NCBI RefSeq assembly: GCF_000003815.2
Contig: NC_049996.1
Coordinates: 18,386,022-18,450,021, forward strand
Length of the DNA: 64,000 nucleotides
Origin: Branchiostoma floridae
Taxonomy: Eukaryota > Chordata > Leptocardii > Amphioxiformes > Branchiostomatidae
Reading direction: 5' to 3'
Position numbers and translations under genes: made by a program. Below the pieces are notes generated by a model. The model was given only the letters and a program-made list of their open reading frames with translations, was not told the origin of the DNA and did not search any database. Position 1 is the stretch's first letter, and each line of letters starts with the position of its first letter. Positions 63,851 through 64,000 of the stretch are shown piece by piece.

Positions 63851-64000
63851 ACACATATGTCTCCGGTGGATAATTCCCCGACAATGTATTATAAAGAATG
63901 TAAAAGGTCAATATATATGATGCTACTTTTTGACCATTTTCGCCATTCCCTTGGTTGACAGCTTTTACACAAAAGTGTGCTTGTGTTACTCTAGCCTCTA

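Overview
The window looks like nuclear DNA of an invertebrate deuterostome, most likely a lancelet (Branchiostoma). The grounds are GT-AG split genes of vertebrate-like exon size, a DDAH gene and a Ly6/uPAR gene of animal type, and a dense load of short palindromic MITEs, tRNA-derived SINEs and LINE tails spread through introns. The species is inferred, not proven. I rebuilt genes by matching exon ends, splice dinucleotides and codon phase by eye; no alignment or database search was run.

Layout. (1) 1883-42889, plus strand: a 12-exon gene for a 553-residue protein with short coiled coils, a proline-rich segment, one CAP-Gly domain (about residues 395-473), a serine-rich tail and a PDZ-ligand-like C-terminus. 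All 11 junctions are phase-compatible. Intron 1 is about 20 kb and filled with mobile-element debris. Four exons (2, 3, 5 and 8) have broken tandem copies beside them, and exon 8 sits in a three-unit array of about 410-423 bp. (2) 42890-47755: 3' UTR and intergenic repeats. (3) 47756-58414, plus strand: a secreted/membrane Ly6/uPAR gene. Exons 1-2 encode the signal peptide and first half of a ten-cysteine domain, and can join in the same phase to either of two duplicated terminal cassettes (54181-54982 or 57199-58414). The cassettes complete the domain and add a threonine-rich stalk and a transmembrane helix. The second stalk is twelve 27-bp repeats. A polypyrimidine block of about 0.7 kb lies between the cassettes. 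(4) Inside intron 2 of that gene, antisense, three consecutive exons of a GUF1/LepA-type GTPase (52048-52642) sit alone among repeats. (5) 59020-63213, minus strand: a complete five-exon dimethylarginine dimethylaminohydrolase (DDAH) gene, tail-to-tail with the Ly6 gene.

The genes do not form a pathway. The CAP-Gly protein is probably cytoskeletal, the Ly6 product a cell-surface protein and DDAH a cytosolic regulator of nitric-oxide signalling. What stands out is structural turnover: partial exon duplications, a duplicated alternative 3' end, a captured gene fragment, nested MITEs with clean 9-bp target duplications, and a Tc1-like element with arms of about 310-330 bp.
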